This document shows, piece after piece, positions 29,598-40,974 of a stretch of 64,000 bases of DNA. The notes beneath the pieces were generated by a model. That model saw only the letters and a program-made list of their open reading frames with translations. It did no database searches and had not been told where the DNA came from. The position numbers and the translations under genes were made by a program. The stretch spans positions 1-64,000 of the forward strand of contig CACIDF010000002.1 of NCBI GenBank assembly GCA_902585365.1, written 5' to 3'. Each line of letters begins with the position of its first letter. Within the stretch, counting starts at the first letter, position 1. Origin of the DNA: an uncultured Pelagibacteraceae bacterium. GTDB lineage: Bacteria > Pseudomonadota > Alphaproteobacteria > Pelagibacterales > Pelagibacteraceae.

Positions 29598-30692
29598 TTA
29601 GATAATAAGTCCTTTATTGGCAAAATTTTCTATTTTCTTTTTAATATACAAATTTTTGTTCATAAGTTTAAAAAGATTATCAATGGATTTCATATTATAT
29701 TTGTTATTAAATTTAAAAAATTCATGCACAAAATCTACCCCCATTGCAAAAATAAAATTTGAGTTTTTTCTGTTAATCTCAAATTTATCTAGAATAGTAT
29801 CTAAATTTATTCCAAGATCTAAATTCTTTTGAATTAACTTAGATAAAATTTTAGTATCTCTAAGGGTCATATTGAATCCTTGGCCAGCAAGAGGATGAAT
29901 TTTATGCAGGGCGTCACCAAATGATAGAATGTTTCTATAAAAATAATTTCGTGAGAGAGATAAATTTATCGGGAATTTTTGTAATTCACTAATTTTTTTA
30001 ATATTATATAAACGGTTGTAATGTTTAATCAATTTTACAATTTTAGCATTGTCTTTTATTAAATCTCTATTAAATACAGAGAACACAATTGAAGTTTTAG
30101 TGTTTGACATGGGTAAAAAAGCCAAAGGCCCAACACCAGTAAAATATTGTTCTGCAGTATTATTTTTTACATAGTCATGATTAATCATAGCAGTAAATGC
30201 CATACTGTTGTAATCTTTTTTAATATGTTTACTAAAATATTTTTTAAATAAAAAATTATTCGTATCACTAATAATAATAATTTCATAATTTTTTTTAAGT
30301 AGATTCAAAAAGGATTTTTGATCATTTTTTTTCTTAATTTTAATTAGTTTTTTTTTTTTAATTGCGGTTTCCAACGATTTAAAAAAATTATTATAAGAAA
30401 CCATAAAAAAACTATTTTTTTTAGATCCAAAATTTAAAAAACTTTTAGAGTTTTCACCTTTGTATAAATTAATGTTTTTTATGCTCCAACAATTTTTTTT
30501 TAATAAAATATTATGGCTTTCTAAAAATTCTATGCTGTCATTAGATAATCCAATCGTTCTAGAAATTGTATTAGACCTCTTCACAGATATATTATTATTG
30601 GAGTAATACAAATCTACATTAATACCTTTATTAATTAAAATTTTTGATAATACCAATGTTGTTAAATTTTTTCCTATTAAGCAAATAGTCAT
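29598..30692 (-). CDS. FAD-dependent ubiquinone-biosynthesis hydroxylase (UbiH/COQ6-like)
   Basis: LSFGDALHKIHPLAGQGFNMTLRD; FAD_binding_3-type architecture. Confidence 0.85.
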   Translation of the reverse strand: MTICLIGKNLTTLVLSKILINKGINVDLYYSNNNISVKRSNTISRTIGLSNDSIEFLESHNILLKKNCWSIKNINLYKGENSKSFLNFGSKKNSFFMVSYNNFFKSLETAIKKKKLIKIKKKNDQKSFLNLLKKNYEIIIISDTNNFLFKKYFSKHIKKDYNSMAFTAMINHDYVKNNTAEQYFTGVGPLAFLPMSNTKTSIVFSVFNRDLIKDNAKIVKLIKHYNRLYNIKKISELQKFPINLSLSRNYFYRNILSFGDALHKIHPLAGQGFNMTLRDTKILSKLIQKNLDLGINLDTILDKFEINRKNSNFIFAMGVDFVHEFFKFNNKYNMKSIDNLFKLMNKNLYIKKKIENFANKGLII

Positions 30693-30750
30693 TTTTTTTT
30701 AATTTTAACAATAAATATTAAATGATACAAAGTGATAAATTTGATTCTTT

Positions 30751-32820
30751 ATGAATATTAAAAATAGTATTGAAAAAGTTAAGGATTTCGCGCTAAAAAG
30801 ATTAATTGAACTTAGTGGAATTTTAATACTAATAGTCTCAGTTCTTTTATTAATAGCCTTAATTAGTTATAATCCTAATGATCCAAATTTTATTTACCCA
30901 GAAAATCAAGAGATAAATAATATTTTAGGCATAAATGGAAGTATTGCGGCTGATTTTTTATTTCAGTCGATTGGTCTAGTATCTTATTTTTTACCAATAA
31001 CTTTAATATTTCTATCAGTAACTATAATTTACCAAAAAAATTTAACACATATTTTTAGTAGTTTATTTTACATAGTTTGTTATTCGATTATTGGAACTAT
31101 TTTTCTAACGCAATTTTATACAGATGCTTTTTTTCTAATAATAAATGGAAATGGAGGTTTTGTTGGAAACTATTTCTACAATAAAATATTTTTTAAAATT
31201 GCAAATTTTAACACTGAATTATCCTATTATTTGCAATTATTGCTATTCATTTTATTATTTCTTATAAGTATTAATTTTAAATTAATTTGGTTATCTTTTT
31301 TCAAAAAAATTTTTAAAAGCAAAAAAACAATTGGTCAGGAACAAAATCAAAAAATCGAAAAAGAAGTTTTGGTTGATAACGATAATATTCAAGAAACGTT
31401 CTCTTTTGAGGTAAAAAGTGAAATAAAAGATAATCATAAAAAGATATTTAGTTTACCAAAACTTGAATTACTGGAACAACCAAAAATTAAAAATAAAAAA
31501 AATAATTTAAGAAGTGACATAAATGAGGATTTTCTTGAAAAGATACTTTTAGATTTTGGTGTAGAAGGAAAAATTAAAAAAATTAGCTCAGGACCGGTTG
31601 TGACATTAAATGAATTTGAGCCTGCAGCTGGTGTTAAAGTTTCTAAAATTGTGAATTTATCTGATGATATAGCTAGAAATACAAGTTCGGAGTCTGCAAG
31701 AATTTCGGTTATCCCAGGCTCAAGTTCTATTGGTATCGAATTACCAAATTTACAGAGGGATAACGTGTTATTAAGAGAAATTTTGAGCAGTTCAAAGTTT
31801 AACAACAAAGATTTAATTTTACCTATAGCACTCGGAAAAAGTATTTCCGGCCAACCTATAGTCAGTGACTTATCAGCAATGCCTCACTTGCTAATAGCGG
31901 GCACAACAGGCTCAGGTAAATCAGTATGTATAAATACTATTCTTCTATCTCTTTTGTACAGACATAAACCAGATTTATGTAAATTTATATTGATCGACCC
32001 AAAAATGCTTGAGCTTTCAACTTATGAAGGGATTCCACACCTTTTATGTCCAGTAATCACTGAAGCTAAAAAAGCTGCAACGGTTTTGGGTTGGGTAGTT
32101 AAAGAAATGGAAAATAGGTACAAATTAATGACAAAGGTTGGTGTAAGAAATATTGGTGGATATAATTCTAAACATAAATTTCCTATGCCATATATTGTTG
32201 TCATAGTTGATGAAATGTCGGATTTAATGTTGGTCGCAGGTAAAGAGATTGAAAGTTACATTCAAAAACTATCACAAATGGCTAGAGCAGCAGGGATACA
32301 TATAATAATGGCTACTCAGAGACCAAGTGTTGATGTTATAACAGGAACCATTAAAGCAAATTTTCCAACAAGAGTATCTTTTCAAGTTTCCTCAAAGATA
32401 GATAGTAGAACTATACTAGGTGAACAAGGTGCAGAACAACTTTTAGGTAAAGGCGACATGTTATATATGTCCTCTGCAAACCGAATAACTAGAATTCACG
32501 CTCCTTTTGTGTCTGAAAATGAAATTGAAAATATTAATAATTTTTTGAGATCTCAGGGTGAACCAGAATATGTCGATGAAATATTAAATCTATCTGATAA
32601 AGATGAAAAAAATTTGTCCGATGGCGAAAACAGTGATCAATTAGATGAACTATATGAAACTGCATTGAATATTGTAAAGTCCGAGGGAAAAGCCTCAACA
32701 TCATTTCTACAACGAAAACTGCAAATTGGTTACAACAGAGCAGCTAGAATAATTGATGTAATGGAGGAAAAGGGAGTAGTAAGCAAGGCAAATCATGTCG
32801 GCAAAAGAGAAGTTCTTTAA
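30751..32820 (+). CDS. ftsK: DNA translocase FtsK
   Basis: HLLIAGTTGSGKSVCINTILLSLLY; IVDEMSDLM; TQRPSVDVITGTIKANFPTRVSFQVSSKIDSRTILGEQGAEQLLGKGDML; gamma wHTH C-terminus. Confidence 0.96.
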   Translation: MNIKNSIEKVKDFALKRLIELSGILILIVSVLLLIALISYNPNDPNFIYPENQEINNILGINGSIAADFLFQSIGLVSYFLPITLIFLSVTIIYQKNLTHIFSSLFYIVCYSIIGTIFLTQFYTDAFFLIINGNGGFVGNYFYNKIFFKIANFNTELSYYLQLLLFILLFLISINFKLIWLSFFKKIFKSKKTIGQEQNQKIEKEVLVDNDNIQETFSFEVKSEIKDNHKKIFSLPKLELLEQPKIKNKKNNLRSDINEDFLEKILLDFGVEGKIKKISSGPVVTLNEFEPAAGVKVSKIVNLSDDIARNTSSESARISVIPGSSSIGIELPNLQRDNVLLREILSSSKFNNKDLILPIALGKSISGQPIVSDLSAMPHLLIAGTTGSGKSVCINTILLSLLYRHKPDLCKFILIDPKMLELSTYEGIPHLLCPVITEAKKAATVLGWVVKEMENRYKLMTKVGVRNIGGYNSKHKFPMPYIVVIVDEMSDLMLVAGKEIESYIQKLSQMARAAGIHIIMATQRPSVDVITGTIKANFPTRVSFQVSSKIDSRTILGEQGAEQLLGKGDMLYMSSANRITRIHAPFVSENEIENINNFLRSQGEPEYVDEILNLSDKDEKNLSDGENSDQLDELYETALNIVKSEGKASTSFLQRKLQIGYNRAARIIDVMEEKGVVSKANHVGKREVL

Positions 32821-33371
32821 TGAGACTCGTTCTAATATCTTTTTTACTTTTATTTTTAATAATCTCTAAAGCAAATTCAGATATAACAAAAGAAGTAGTC
32901 AAAACTTTAGAAAAATCAAATAATTATACTTTCAAATTTATTCAAAAAATTAATAAGAAAAAAGAAACTGGAAATTGTATTTTAGTATTTAATAGAAAAA
33001 TAAATTGTAGATACGATAATTCTAATAAAATTCTTATTTCTGATGGAAAAAATCTAATAATCAAAAATAATAATTCGAATATCTCAAACTTTTATAAATT
33101 AAAAAATACATCGTTTTATAGAGTCTTAGATAAAAAATTTTTAATTGACCAACTTAAAGTTAAAAATGTTAATACAGAAAATGATAATTTATTTATTGAT
33201 TTAAATTATCAAAATTTAGATATAAAAGTTTTTTTTGATAGGGAAAAACTATACCTTAAAGGTTGGAAAACTACGGATATTTATAATAATTCTGTATCTA
33301 CTGAAATATACATTCAAGAAGTAAATAAAATTATTTCTGAAAATTTATTCAATATAAGTAAATATAATTAG
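32820..33371 (+). CDS. lolA: Outer-membrane lipoprotein carrier LolA-like
   Basis: Signal peptide; YTFKFIQKINKKKETGNCILVFNRKINCRYDN; position after ftsK as in other alphaproteobacteria. Confidence 0.75.
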   Translation: MRLVLISFLLLFLIISKANSDITKEVVKTLEKSNNYTFKFIQKINKKKETGNCILVFNRKINCRYDNSNKILISDGKNLIIKNNNSNISNFYKLKNTSFYRVLDKKFLIDQLKVKNVNTENDNLFIDLNYQNLDIKVFFDREKLYLKGWKTTDIYNNSVSTEIYIQEVNKIISENLFNISKYN

Positions 33372-33877
33372 CTATCTAGTATATTGATATTTTCTTTTTT
33401 AAATACAGTCATCCCTCTTGCTATATAATTTTTTAAAGCATTAGGATGGTCCAAAGTACATGTGTGAAGCCAAACTCTTTTAATGTTTTTTTCAAAAGAC
33501 TTTTTTATTGCCACACTAAGAGCATAGCCACCAATTCCTTTTCCAATATATTCCTCAAGCAAACCAAAATAAGAAATTTCAGTTTCTTTTAACTCTGGAT
33601 TATATAATAATTCAAAGAAACCCGCTAATTCCTTAGATTCACTAATAATATAAGTCTCCAGGTTTTTATTTGAAATATAATTCATCCATTTTCCATCTGA
33701 CCAGCTTAGTCTATCTATCCATCTGTGTTTTTTCCCAACTTGTTTATAAAAAAATTTATTTAATTGAAAATCAGGTTTAATTTTTTTTACTAGATATTTT
33801 TTATCATTTATTGAATTGGTTTTAAGATTTTTTAAGTCTTTTAGTTCTAGAAAATTTCTTTGAACAGGAATCATCAT
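33368..33877 (-). CDS. GNAT-family N-acetyltransferase
   Basis: EISYFGLLEEYIGKGIGGYALSVAIKKSFEKNIKRVWLHTCTLDHPNALKNYIARGM. Confidence 0.9.
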   Translation of the reverse strand: MMIPVQRNFLELKDLKNLKTNSINDKKYLVKKIKPDFQLNKFFYKQVGKKHRWIDRLSWSDGKWMNYISNKNLETYIISESKELAGFFELLYNPELKETEISYFGLLEEYIGKGIGGYALSVAIKKSFEKNIKRVWLHTCTLDHPNALKNYIARGMTVFKKENINILDS

Positions 33878-34239
33878 TCGACCATTTTACCAACTTTTTC
33901 ACCACCAAAAAGATGAAAATGTAAGTGAGGTACTTCTTGTCCACCGTTTTCACTTATATTTGCCAAAGCTCGATAACCTTTTCCCGTATCAGATGAAATT
34001 TGCAATTTTTTTGCAACTAAATTTATTCCTTTTATTAATCCTGAAAACTCTTTTTCTGAAGCTTTAGATGCAAAATCATCTAAATTAATATATTTGCCTT
34101 TTGGTATTACTAATGCGTGAATTTTTTTTTGAGGATTAATGTCGTAAAAAGATAAAACATATTCATCCTCATAAATTTTTTTACAGGGTATTTCACCTCT
34201 TAAAATTTTTGCAAATATATTATTATCGTCGTAAATCAT
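33874..34239 (-). CDS. HIT-family (HinT-like) protein
   Basis: NIFAKILRGEIPCKKIYEDE; GGQEVPHLHFHLFGG. Confidence 0.95.
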   Translation of the reverse strand: MIYDDNNIFAKILRGEIPCKKIYEDEYVLSFYDINPQKKIHALVIPKGKYINLDDFASKASEKEFSGLIKGINLVAKKLQISSDTGKGYRALANISENGGQEVPHLHFHLFGGEKVGKMVE

Positions 34240-34580
34240 TCTAATATTTCAAGTTCGTTAATAATACTTACGATTTTCTTACCAACCAATACTGCCTCAA
34301 CTCTGGCACACTCATAATAAGCAAACGAAGTTTCCTCTGCGATTTGCTTCATTTCTAAACATTTAGATTTATTTTTAGTGTACAAATGTTCTTTTAATTG
34401 CGGTGGGTCTCCTAGATACATCATCAAGCCTATAACCTCACCTTCTCTTTCAACTCCTGCGCTTTCTTCAAGTATAGCTACTCTATCTCCTACGCCGATC
34501 TCGAATTCTGTAAATGCAACATATCCTTTATAAATAACAAATCCTAAAATAGTAAGGAATATAATTTTTGTTATTCTCAT
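34236..34580 (-). CDS. Hypothetical membrane-anchored protein
   Basis: N-terminal TM segment; tight operonic spacing. Confidence 0.55.
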   Translation of the reverse strand: MRITKIIFLTILGFVIYKGYVAFTEFEIGVGDRVAILEESAGVEREGEVIGLMMYLGDPPQLKEHLYTKNKSKCLEMKQIAEETSFAYYECARVEAVLVGKKIVSIINELEILE

Positions 34581-34585
34581 AGTTA

Positions 34586-34858
34586 CTATTTCTTTCTACT
34601 TTTTAGTTCAGACATTATGTCTTCAATTTTGATATCATTAGATTCTAAATATATGATTAAATGGTACAAAACATCTGCAGCCTCGTGAATTTTATTACTA
34701 TTTTTGTCTACAGATTCAATAAGTTCATTGATTTCTTCTAAAACTTTTTCTTTACTTAAATTTTTATCTTTTAATAATTTATTTGTATATGAATCTTTAA
34801 TTGGATTTTTTTTTCTTGTTCTTGCAAGATTAATAAGGTCCTCTAAGACATTAAGCAT
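34586..34858 (-). CDS. hisE: Phosphoribosyl-ATP diphosphatase
   Basis: SYTNKLLKDKNLSKEKVLEEINEL...HEAADVLYHLIIYLE; next to hisF. Confidence 0.93.
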   Translation of the reverse strand: MLNVLEDLINLARTRKKNPIKDSYTNKLLKDKNLSKEKVLEEINELIESVDKNSNKIHEAADVLYHLIIYLESNDIKIEDIMSELKSRKK

Positions 34859-34859
34859 T

Positions 34860-35615
34860 CTAAATTCTAACAGGAATCCCTTTTGAATCCAAATATTCCT
34901 TTGCTTCTTTTATTGAGTGTTTTCCATAATGAAATATTGACGCCGCAAGAACAGCACTTGCTCCTCCCAATTTAATCCCCTCTAACAAATGATTAAGATT
35001 GCCAACTCCGCCAGATGCAATTACTGGTATATTTACCTTGGATGATATTTTAGACATTAATTTAATATCATAACCAACCTGAGTCCCATCTCTGTCCATA
35101 GAGGTAACAAGTAATTCTCCAGCCCCGCACTCTTCCATTTTCTTTGCGTATTCAATAGCATCTATGCCTGTGCTATTTCTTCCACCATGGGTGAATATTT
35201 CCCATTTTTTTCCATTTTGTTTAGCATCTATTGCAACTACAATACATTGTGATCCAAATTTTTTTGAACTATCGGCAACTACTTTCGAATTTTGAACTGC
35301 CGCAGTATTAATCGAAACTTTATCAGCACCACAATTAAGTAACTTATTGATATCTTCTATACTCCTTATTCCGCCACCAACAGTTAAAGGAACAAAACAT
35401 TTTTTCGAAGTTTTTTCTACTACTTCGTAGATTGTGTCTCTATTTTCGTTTGAAGCAGTAATATCTAAAAAGCAAATTTCATCTGCCCCACCATCACTAT
35501 AGATTTTTGCTTGCTCGACTGGATCGCCTGCATCCTTTAAGTCGACGAAGTTAATACCTTTTACAACACGTCCATTCTTTACATCTAAACAAGGTATAAT
35601 TCGATTTTTAAGCAT
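34860..35615 (-). CDS. hisF: Imidazole glycerol phosphate synthase subunit HisF
   Basis: [41 protein letters not shown]. Confidence 0.97.
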   Translation of the reverse strand: MLKNRIIPCLDVKNGRVVKGINFVDLKDAGDPVEQAKIYSDGGADEICFLDITASNENRDTIYEVVEKTSKKCFVPLTVGGGIRSIEDINKLLNCGADKVSINTAAVQNSKVVADSSKKFGSQCIVVAIDAKQNGKKWEIFTHGGRNSTGIDAIEYAKKMEECGAGELLVTSMDRDGTQVGYDIKLMSKISSKVNIPVIASGGVGNLNHLLEGIKLGGASAVLAASIFHYGKHSIKEAKEYLDSKGIPVRI

Positions 35616-36324
35616 CCTCTTTAACTAACTCCTCCAGTTTAATATCACCATCATAAATAGCTTTGCCAACTATTATACCCTCAATATTCTCCATGTTCCT
35701 TGCTTTTATGACATCATTAATTGATGAAACTCCGCCCGATATTATAACTGGGCAATTAGAAATACTTGCAACTTTTGATGTTTCATCAAAATTTGGGCTT
35801 TCTTTAGTTCCATCTCTATTAATGTCTGTAAAAATTAATCTACTCACACCATAATTATTTACTTCTTTTAGAAAGTCTAAAGTAGAATTATTTGAGCTTT
35901 CTCTCCATCCAGACACTGAAAGTTTTCCATCCTTTGAGTCTAAACCAAGAGCGATCTTTCCAGGAAATTTTTCACACGTTTCTTTTAAAAATTTTTTATC
36001 TTTAATTGCAGCACTTCCCAAAATCACTTTATCTACACCAGCATCAATATATTTTTTAATACTATCAAAATTTCTAATACCCCCTCCTATCTCTACCTTA
36101 AGATTAGATTTTTTTACTATTTCTTGAACAATATCAATATTAACTGTTTCTCCAGTTAAAGCTCCATCTAAATCAACAATGTGTAGATTTTTAAATCCAT
36201 GAATTTTATAGCTGTTAGCTTGGTCTATAGGAGAATTTTTATACTCTGTTTTATTATCAAAATCGCCTTTAACTAATCGTACACATTTTTTATCTTTTAT
36301 ATCAATTGCTGGAAATATTTTCAT
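35608..36324 (-). CDS. hisA: HisA ProFAR isomerase
   Basis: [37 protein letters not shown]. Confidence 0.97.
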   Translation of the reverse strand: MKIFPAIDIKDKKCVRLVKGDFDNKTEYKNSPIDQANSYKIHGFKNLHIVDLDGALTGETVNIDIVQEIVKKSNLKVEIGGGIRNFDSIKKYIDAGVDKVILGSAAIKDKKFLKETCEKFPGKIALGLDSKDGKLSVSGWRESSNNSTLDFLKEVNNYGVSRLIFTDINRDGTKESPNFDETSKVASISNCPVIISGGVSSINDVIKARNMENIEGIIVGKAIYDGDIKLEELVKEDA

Positions 36325-36954
36325 TTATAAATTTATAAAATTATTAATAATTTTTAATCCTGTTTTATCACTTTTTTCTGGGTGAAATTGAGTTCCAAAA
36401 ATGTTTTCTTTTTCTACAACGCAGACATGGTTCGAAGAATAATTGGTTGTTGCTAAAATAACATTTTTATCATCCGGTATGAATTCATAACTATGTACAA
36501 AATACATATGAGAGTTATCCTCTATATCTTTAAAAATTTTACTTTCCTTTACAATATTAATTTCATTCCAACCTATATGAGGTAATTTGTATTCTCCATT
36601 TTGATTGTTTATTTTTGTAACTTTTCCAGGTATCCAGCCTAATCCTTTTGTTTCTATTTCTTCATATCCAACATCTGCGAACATTTGTAAACCAACACAA
36701 ATTCCAAGTAGAGGTTTTTTAATGTTTATTGCAAAATTATCTAAAGTTTCAACTAGTCCATTAATTGTATTTAAAGCATCGATGCAACTCTTGAAGGAGC
36801 CTTGACCTGGTAAGACAACCTTATCGCTGGATTTTATTTTGTTAAGATCAGAAGTAACTTCAATTCTAACTTTTTTATTTTGTGCTACCTCTTTAAATGA
36901 GTTTATAACAGAACTTATGTTCCCTGATTTGTAATCAACAATTGATACGTTCAT
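36325..36954 (-). CDS. hisH: Imidazole glycerol phosphate synthase subunit HisH
   Basis: VDYKSGNISSV; GICVGLQMFAD; FGTQFHPEKS. Confidence 0.97.
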   Translation of the reverse strand: MNVSIVDYKSGNISSVINSFKEVAQNKKVRIEVTSDLNKIKSSDKVVLPGQGSFKSCIDALNTINGLVETLDNFAINIKKPLLGICVGLQMFADVGYEEIETKGLGWIPGKVTKINNQNGEYKLPHIGWNEINIVKESKIFKDIEDNSHMYFVHSYEFIPDDKNVILATTNYSSNHVCVVEKENIFGTQFHPEKSDKTGLKIINNFINL

Positions 36955-36960
36955 TAATTC

Positions 36961-37551
36961 TTATAAAGAACCTTTAGTCGATGGTATTACGTTCTTGTTA
37001 CGTGGATCAATCTCAAGTGCACTTCTTAAAGACCTTGCTAATCCTTTAAAACAAGACTCAACTTTGTGATGACTATTGTCGCCATATAAATTTTCTATGT
37101 GTAGCGTGATTCCCGCTGCTTGTGAAAATGCTTGGAACCACTCTTTAAATAATTCGGTATCCATTTCACCTAGCTTTTCTACCTTTAAATCAACCTTCCA
37201 AATTAAGTATGGTCTATTTGAAACATCTAAGGCAACTCTTGTTAAAGTTTCATCCATTGGAATCATTGCATGAGCATATCTTTTTATACCTAAAAATTTT
37301 TTTGATGCTTTTTTTAAACATTCACCAATTGCAATACCTGTATCTTCAGTTGTGTGATGAAGATCAATGTGTGTATCTCCCTTAGCTTTTACTTTTAAAT
37401 CAATTGAAGAGTGCTTTGATAGTTGTTCTAACATGTGATCTAAAAAACCAATGCCAGTATCAATTTTAAACTTGCCCTTACCGTCGATGTTTATAGCTAC
37501 ATCGATTTTGGTTTCCTTAGTTTTTCGACTTATTTCTGCCTTTCGCTTCAT
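36961..37551 (-). CDS. hisB: Imidazoleglycerol-phosphate dehydratase
   Basis: [44 protein letters not shown]. Confidence 0.97.
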   Translation of the reverse strand: MKRKAEISRKTKETKIDVAINIDGKGKFKIDTGIGFLDHMLEQLSKHSSIDLKVKAKGDTHIDLHHTTEDTGIAIGECLKKASKKFLGIKRYAHAMIPMDETLTRVALDVSNRPYLIWKVDLKVEKLGEMDTELFKEWFQAFSQAAGITLHIENLYGDNSHHKVESCFKGLARSLRSALEIDPRNKNVIPSTKGSL

Positions 37552-37606
37552 ATTAATTTAGATATATATGCATTATCCATTGATATCAATAACAGTTAAT
37601 TTAGCA

Positions 37607-37634
37607 CTTGAACATTTAAAATTAATATCCATTT
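37607..37634 (+). promoter_or_regulatory. Candidate RpoH (sigma-32)-like promoter for hslVU
   Basis: CTTGAA - 16 nt - CCATTT just upstream of hslV; manual match only. Confidence 0.35.
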
Positions 37635-37641
37635 AACTGAG

Positions 37642-38157
37642 ATGACAACAATAGTACTAGTAAGAAAAAATAATGACGTAGTTGTGGCAAGTGATGGTCA
37701 GGTAAGTATGGGAAATACAGTGATCAAAAGCAATGCTAACAAAGTTCGAAAAATTGAGAAAAGAAATGTGATCGCTGGTTTTGCTGGATCAACAGCTGAT
37801 GCATTAACTTTATTTGAAAGATTGGAGGCTAAACTTGAAAAACACGCAGGAAATTTAACAAGAGCTGCTGTTGAATTAGCTAAAGATTGGAGAACTGATA
37901 AATACTTAAGAAGATTAGAAGCTCTTATGGCGATTGGTGACAAAGAAAAAAGTTTTATAATTTCAGGTACAGGAGATGTTTTAGAGCCTGAAGGAGATGT
38001 AATTGGAATTGGATCAGGTGGAAATTATGCGTTAGCTGCTGCAAAAGTATTGATGGATACAGAATTAAAAGCAGAAGAAGTTGCAAAAAAAGCTATAAAA
38101 GTTGCAGCTGACATCTGTGTGTTTACAAATAACAATATTAGAGTAGAGAAAATTTAA
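37642..38157 (+). CDS. hslV: ATP-dependent protease peptidase subunit HslV
   Basis: [38 protein letters not shown]. Confidence 0.97.
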   Translation: MTTIVLVRKNNDVVVASDGQVSMGNTVIKSNANKVRKIEKRNVIAGFAGSTADALTLFERLEAKLEKHAGNLTRAAVELAKDWRTDKYLRRLEALMAIGDKEKSFIISGTGDVLEPEGDVIGIGSGGNYALAAAKVLMDTELKAEEVAKKAIKVAADICVFTNNNIRVEKI

Positions 38158-39521
38158 TGGATAAATCAAATGTAAAAAAATTCCCAAAGAAAACTGAGGA
38201 AAAAAAACAAAATCATATTGATTCATTATCACCAAGAGAAATTGTATCTGAGTTAGATAGATATGTTGTTGGTCAAAATAAAGCTAAAAGAGCTGTAGCT
38301 ATAGCATTAAGAAATAGGTGGAGAAGACAAGCCTTAATAGGAGATATGCGAGATGAAGTACTTCCTAAAAATATTTTAATGATTGGTCCAACAGGAGTTG
38401 GTAAAACAGAAATATCTAGAAGATTATCAAAGTTAGCTGAGGCACCTTTTGTAAAAGTTGAAGCTACAAGATTTACTGAGGTTGGATATGTAGGAAGAGA
38501 CGTAGAACAAATTATAAGAGATTTGCTTGAAATAGCTATAGCAATGGAAAAAGTTAAAAAAAGAAAAGAGGTTCATGCTAAAGCACAAAAATTAGCAGAA
38601 GAAAGAGTATTAGATGCTTTAGTTGGAAATAAAGCGTCTGTTGCGACAAGGGAGAGTTTTAGAAAAAGATTAAGAGATGGAGATTTAGATGATAATGAAA
38701 TTGAAATTGCAACAAACGAATCTAACAATATGCCAAGTTTTGAAATTCCAGGAATGCCAGGCGCTAACATTGGAATGATAAATATTGGTGACATGTTAGG
38801 TAAATCGATGGGTGGTAAGATAAAAAAGAAAAAAATGACTGTTAAAGAATCCCATGAAATTTTACTTAATGAAGAAGCAGATAAATTAATTGAGCAAGAC
38901 AAAATTATAAAATCAGCAAAAAATGTAACTGAGAACAACGGCATAGTTTTCTTAGATGAAATAGATAAAATCTCTGGAAGAACAGATAGAGTTGGTGGAG
39001 ATGTTTCAAGAGAAGGTGTTCAAAGAGACTTGCTTCCATTAATTGAGGGCACAACGGTTAGCACAAAATATGGACCTATTAAAACTGATCACATTTTGTT
39101 TATTGCATCTGGAGCCTTTCAATTAGCGAAACCATCAGACTTATTACCTGAGCTTCAAGGTAGATTGCCAATTAGAGTAGAATTAGATGCACTTACAAGT
39201 GAAGACTTTAAAAGAATCCTAAAAGAACCAGATAATAGTTTAATCAAACAATACCAAGCATTACTTAAAACGGAAAATGTAGACCTTGAATTCTCTGAAG
39301 ATGGCATTGAGACCATTGCTAATCTTGCAACAGAGGTTAACTCATCTGTAGAAAATATTGGTGCGAGAAGACTTCATACAATAATCGAGAGAATTCTTGA
39401 CGAAATTAGTTTTACAGCAACTGACAGATCTGGAGAAAAAATTGTAATAAATTCTGAATATGTTAAAGAGAATCTTGGGCAACTAGTTAAAGATAATGAT
39501 TTGTCAAAATTTATTCTTTAA
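38157..39521 (+). CDS. hslU: ATP-dependent protease ATPase subunit HslU
   Basis: [53 protein letters not shown]. Confidence 0.98.
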   Translation: MDKSNVKKFPKKTEEKKQNHIDSLSPREIVSELDRYVVGQNKAKRAVAIALRNRWRRQALIGDMRDEVLPKNILMIGPTGVGKTEISRRLSKLAEAPFVKVEATRFTEVGYVGRDVEQIIRDLLEIAIAMEKVKKRKEVHAKAQKLAEERVLDALVGNKASVATRESFRKRLRDGDLDDNEIEIATNESNNMPSFEIPGMPGANIGMINIGDMLGKSMGGKIKKKKMTVKESHEILLNEEADKLIEQDKIIKSAKNVTENNGIVFLDEIDKISGRTDRVGGDVSREGVQRDLLPLIEGTTVSTKYGPIKTDHILFIASGAFQLAKPSDLLPELQGRLPIRVELDALTSEDFKRILKEPDNSLIKQYQALLKTENVDLEFSEDGIETIANLATEVNSSVENIGARRLHTIIERILDEISFTATDRSGEKIVINSEYVKENLGQLVKDNDLSKFIL

Positions 39522-39924
39522 TTTTTAAAAATAAAGTAAAGAAACCTGAATTTTTATTTTCAGTATTATCCTCAATTTTTTTTATAATCCTCATTAATTC
39601 TAAGTTAGATTTAATAAATTCAGGAACTGAATATTTCAAAATACCCAAATCTTTTGATTGGTAAGGATTCTGCTCAACTTTAGATCTTAGTCCTTTTCCA
39701 GTAATTATGTTCAACTTTTCAATTTTTTTTTCAAAGCAACTTGTTATAAATTTTTCAATTTTTCTATTAGCTTGGTCTAGTGAAAAACCATGAAGATCTA
39801 TTGTTGATTCTTTTTTTTTATATTTAGTGTCTTTATTAATATTATCTTTGTTGTAAAGCTTCTCTTTTCCCTCGATAAAGTCTTTCCAAACTTTTAGATC
39901 TTTTTTGGATAACTTTTTATTCAA
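39511..39924 (-). CDS. Smr/MutS2 C-terminal domain protein
   Basis: [21 protein letters not shown]...[12 protein letters not shown]. Confidence 0.92.
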   Translation of the reverse strand: MNKKLSKKDLKVWKDFIEGKEKLYNKDNINKDTKYKKKESTIDLHGFSLDQANRKIEKFITSCFEKKIEKLNIITGKGLRSKVEQNPYQSKDLGILKYSVPEFIKSNLELMRIIKKIEDNTENKNSGFFTLFLKIKE

Positions 39925-40511
39925 TTAATATTTGTCTCAATCAAAGCCCAATTTGGATCATTTGATTTCACGTTTTTGGAAAATTTCCAGGTATCGTAAA
40001 CTTTTTTTACTTTTTCTGGATCTCCAGCTATTATTTTAGAATTTTTATCTTTAACACATGAAATAATTTCACTAACGAAATCTACTGTAACTTCAAGAAA
40101 ATTTCCATTTCTCTCATGATTTTTAATTTCTGCTGAATTTATTCCTATAAAAGTTGTTTCGGATATATTGCCTTGTTTTTTTCTTTCGTTAATTGCCGCC
40201 TCAAATTGTTTGAATACATTTTTTTCTAAAAGGTTTTTAATGCCCTTTAAGTTTCCTTTAGAAAAGTCAGTTATTATATTCTCATACGCAATCTTCGCAC
40301 CTGATAAAAATTCTGTTTTGGCTTTATCATCAAAGACGTCAAAGTTTGTTTTTTTGACTGGATTGACATTTGGAAATTCGTGTGGAAAACTTTGAGCAAT
40401 ATCCTCTTCAAATCCAGATTTTTTACCTAGAATGCCTCTTAGTCTCAAAAATATGAAACCCGCAATCATGGCCAAAAGTATTATGTCTATGTATTCAAAG
40501 CTATAACTCAT
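39921..40511 (-). CDS. Tim44/TimA-like domain protein
   Basis: FIFLRLRGILGKKSGFE; FLSGAKIAYENIITDFSKGNLKGIKNLLEKNVFKQF; WKFSKNVKSNDPNWALIET. Confidence 0.9.
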   Translation of the reverse strand: MSYSFEYIDIILLAMIAGFIFLRLRGILGKKSGFEEDIAQSFPHEFPNVNPVKKTNFDVFDDKAKTEFLSGAKIAYENIITDFSKGNLKGIKNLLEKNVFKQFEAAINERKKQGNISETTFIGINSAEIKNHERNGNFLEVTVDFVSEIISCVKDKNSKIIAGDPEKVKKVYDTWKFSKNVKSNDPNWALIETNIN

Positions 40512-40569
40512 ACATATATATTATTTACTCTATTGCTTAATTTCAACTAGCAAATTAGATTAATGACAA

Positions 40570-40974
40570 ATGAACACACTTTTATTAATTATTTTATTTA
40601 TTCCTCTTGTTGAAATTTACCTTTTTATTCAAATTGGAGCTCAAATAGGAGCTTTTAACACTATCCTTATAATTCTTTTAACCGCCGTTATTGGTATCTA
40701 CTTTGTTAGGTTGCAGGGTTTGAGCACATTAAAATCAGGGGTTACACAACTTTACAGAAACCAAATACCTATCTATGAAATGATGTCCGGAGCTGCTTTG
40801 GCCTTCGCAGCTTTGCTTTTGATCATTCCAGGATTTGCAACGGATGTAATTGGGTTTCTTTTAATTCTTCCAGTAACTAGAAGTTTAATATTTAAATATT
40901 TAGGAAGAAAATACAAAAAAGAAAAAGTTAAAGATGATTTGATAGAAGGGGAATATGAGGATAAGGATAAATAA
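40570..40974 (+). CDS. FxsA family membrane protein
   Basis: FIPLVEIYLFIQIGAQIG; LIIPGFATDVIGFLLILP. Confidence 0.92.
   Translation: MNTLLLIILFIPLVEIYLFIQIGAQIGAFNTILIILLTAVIGIYFVRLQGLSTLKSGVTQLYRNQIPIYEMMSGAALAFAALLLIIPGFATDVIGFLLILPVTRSLIFKYLGRKYKKEKVKDDLIEGEYEDKDK

Noticed and set aside
31434-31808. 124-aa minus-strand ORF inside ftsK
   Set aside because: Shadow ORF; ftsK is unambiguous on the other strand.
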